A stretch of DNA of 64,000 nt from the NCBI RefSeq assembly GCF_007475525.1, contig NZ_CP037899.1, forward strand, positions 1,116,001-1,180,000, in the 5' to 3' direction. Shown in pieces: positions 62,223 through 64,000 of the stretch; within the stretch, counting starts at the first letter, position 1; each line of letters begins with the position of its first letter. Position numbers and translations under genes: made by a program. The notes below the pieces were generated by a model. It searched no databases. It saw only the letters and a list, made by a program, of their open reading frames with translations, and was not told the DNA's origin. This DNA comes from Methylacidiphilum kamchatkense Kam1. Lineage in GTDB: Bacteria > Verrucomicrobiota > Verrucomicrobiia > Methylacidiphilales > Methylacidiphilaceae.

Positions 62223-64000
62223 AACGGTTTGTTTTTCTCTGCATCTTTTTTTCTCTAATTTATGTCATTGTTTCTAGTGTCTCATCCTTAGGTAAGGAAC
62301 TTCCAGAAGAAATGGATCTCAATCCCATTTTAGCTGAATCTGGATGGTCAGACCGCTCATTAAAATGGATGATAGCCAGTGGAGAATCGAACCATTTCAT
62401 CCGAAAAGATTGGATGGATACCGAAATTCTGGATTTTCTAAAAAGAGACCAAGCACTAGGTCTTATTCAAAATGATCTTCTCCGAGGAGATGGGCTTTTG
62501 GCTGATGCTCTTTCTGAAGGATTTCATCAATTAAGGGTCGGAAGTGAGACAGCTAAAAAAGAGGTTTTAGAGATTGCTCACGATGGGAAATCAAAGCTAT
62601 GGATTTCCTTATTATCTAATCCTCAAGCCATTTCGACATTAAGAAACTATTTACTTTATACTCCAAATAGTTATCCCCCTGTTTTATTTGCGTTGAAAGA
62701 TTGGGAGAATGGTGCTCCGGATGCCCTCCCAGACTTGGTTATGGAAACGCTCTTAAAAGCCGTAAATATAAGGCCAGTAAAGATTAAAAATATAGAAGAA
62801 AATTGGGAAGTGGCTAGAAGACTTTCCAGAATTGGAAATGATGGGCGAGGGGCATACTTTTTAGCTTCTTCGTATCCTAGAAACGAAGATACTTTTTATA
62901 ATGCATTTTGGGATAATGTTTGGGAACAAGTCAGAAAGGATCCTGTTTTGTCCCATGAATATTCTTATCGGCTAGAAAGAAACAAAAAAAGTTGGGACAT
63001 TTTATCTAAATTATTCAAGCAAGCCTTACACTCCTATGAAGGAAAAGATTTTTTTATTCATTATCTTGTTGGTAAGACTGCAATCAAACAGGAACTGAAA
63101 GGAAGGCCTTTGTGGCTGTGGGAAGCTTTAATGGGTAAGAAAACTCCATTTAGAATTGATCTGACAGAGGAAGCTTACAAAAGATTCTTAGTGTGTGTTG
63201 ATAAGGACCCCAGATACATTGATTTTATTCTTTGGCATCTTACTCGTCCAGCTGAAGCAGCTTCTGAAGCTACAAGAGAAGCTCTTTGTCAAACTCTTAG
63301 CAAAGAAGAGGCAATTAGTAAGCTAGCAATGGAATGGATATGGGAAGCAGGACCGAAATGGGAAGGGGAGATCCAGAAAAGTAGCAGTTGGAGTTTATGC
63401 GAACAAACTAGAAATGCGACTCCTTCCTCATTAAGAAAAGCTTATCATAACGGTCAATTGACTAGAGCTGATCTTTTTTCCATTGGGGATGCTATAGGCC
63501 ATTATTTGTTAAGAAATGATGAAGCATGGGCTGATCTTGTCTATTCAAAAACAGGAAAGCCACCGATCATTGAAAAATTTTTTCCTCTTCTTATCCAGTA
63601 TTCTCCAGAGTGTGCTTTAGCTTGGCTTGAAAGTATTCTGAACAATGATCAAGAATCGTTTGATGCTTTTGGCAGATGGATTTGTAATCAACCCGAACAC
63701 AAAATATCCGTAGAACAATATGACTCGTGGCTTAAGCGAGCGGAGGATCAATTAAAGGAAGCTATTGAAAAAAGAGAACCTGTTTTAGGAGAAGAGGCTC
63801 AATACTACATCGATTCTTTTGTTAAATGGGCGATGGGACCGGGTTGGGAATACATAATAAATAGGCTTTGGGTGGAAACGATCATTCCTGAGTCGTTAAG
63901 AAAAATTTTAAAAAACCACTGGATAGCCGATAAAGAAGAATTTTGGAAATGGTACCGAGGAGTATGTGCTCTTCCTGCAGCAAAAACAGCAATAGAAAGA
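62219..64000 (+). CDS. Large secreted protein of unknown function (partial, runs off right edge)
   Basis: ATG 62219 overlaps the VirB4 stop (ATGA). The frame stays open to the window edge, so the product has at least 594 residues. Signal peptide: MKRFVFLCIFFSLIYVIVSS. The mature part is helical with many Trp, Glu and Lys, and HEAT/TPR-like helix pairs seem plausible (WMIASGESNHFIRKDWMDTE; WISLLSNPQAISTLRNYLLY). No family recognised. Its coupling to virB4 implies a role in the secretion machine, perhaps like the large TraN/TrbN-type periplasmic proteins, but nothing specific is visible. Confidence 0.6.
   Translation, partial: MKRFVFLCIFFSLIYVIVSSVSSLGKELPEEMDLNPILAESGWSDRSLKWMIASGESNHFIRKDWMDTEILDFLKRDQALGLIQNDLLRGDGLLADALSEGFHQLRVGSETAKKEVLEIAHDGKSKLWISLLSNPQAISTLRNYLLYTPNSYPPVLFALKDWENGAPDALPDLVMETLLKAVNIRPVKIKNIEENWEVARRLSRIGNDGRGAYFLASSYPRNEDTFYNAFWDNVWEQVRKDPVLSHEYSYRLERNKKSWDILSKLFKQALHSYEGKDFFIHYLVGKTAIKQELKGRPLWLWEALMGKKTPFRIDLTEEAYKRFLVCVDKDPRYIDFILWHLTRPAEAASEATREALCQTLSKEEAISKLAMEWIWEAGPKWEGEIQKSSSWSLCEQTRNATPSSLRKAYHNGQLTRADLFSIGDAIGHYLLRNDEAWADLVYSKTGKPPIIEKFFPLLIQYSPECALAWLESILNNDQESFDAFGRWICNQPEHKISVEQYDSWLKRAEDQLKEAIEKREPVLGEEAQYYIDSFVKWAMGPGWEYIINRLWVETIIPESLRKILKNHWIADKEEFWKWYRGVCALPAAKTAIER

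Noticed and set aside
28222-64000. Calling the island a complete integrative conjugative element
   Set aside because: No relaxase, integrase, replication initiator or attachment-site duplication is visible; the right end is outside the window, so only a T4SS island can be supported.

Overview
The window looks like a chromosomal segment of an AT-rich, Gram-negative-type bacterium, most likely a member of the Verrucomicrobiota (possibly Methylacidiphilum-like). That placement is inferred from the style of the housekeeping proteins and was not tested by any search. It falls into three parts.

Positions 1-4.2 kb hold a polymorphic-toxin-like cassette on the minus strand. It contains an HNH nuclease protein running off the left edge, a double SUKH (SMI1/KNR4-like) immunity protein, and a diverged second copy (about 0.9 kb) with a shorter HNH protein and only the tail of an immunity gene. 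A tRNA-Val(GAC) marks its right side.

Positions 4.6-28.2 kb are ordinary core genes: tal, a zinc-ribbon coiled-coil protein, an rpoZ-like gene, smpB, purH, a PHP phosphoesterase, ubiE/menG, a DciA-like protein, a SufE-like protein and a sulfurtransferase, bioB, a sensor kinase with its NtrC-type regulator, an outer-membrane barrel, initiator tRNA, trxA, ftsH, a family-4 uracil-DNA glycosylase, rluD, ferredoxin, bioD, pdxH and a class I cytochrome c closed by a clear terminator.

Positions 28.2-64.0 kb are a large type IV secretion (T4SS) island that continues past the right edge. Recognisable parts are a soluble VirD4/TraD-type coupling ATPase, VirB8, VirB9, VirB10 and a lipoprotein, two tandem VirB2-like pilins, VirB3, VirB4, and a VirB6-like membrane protein. 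A GspE/PilB-type ATPase is present where a VirB11 would be expected. A four-gene set in the order PilN-PilO-PilP-PilQ(N-domain only) is also present. The island carries its own sigma-70-like factor next to a ParB-like protein, a second sigma-like gene, a MoxR-type AAA+ ATPase and many unrecognised secreted or membrane proteins. No relaxase, integrase or replication initiator is visible in the window. The combination of T4SS core, pilNOPQ-like set and GspE ATPase is the best candidate for an undescribed machine.

Five genes are each broken by what looks like one missing base: the sulfurtransferase, the sensor kinase, the outer-membrane barrel, rluD and the sigma-like gene. Four of the five breaks fall in poly-A runs of the coding strand. 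This points either to homopolymer undercalls in the assembly or to frameshifting/slippage. One site is a canonical A_AAA_AAA heptamer in the correct frame.
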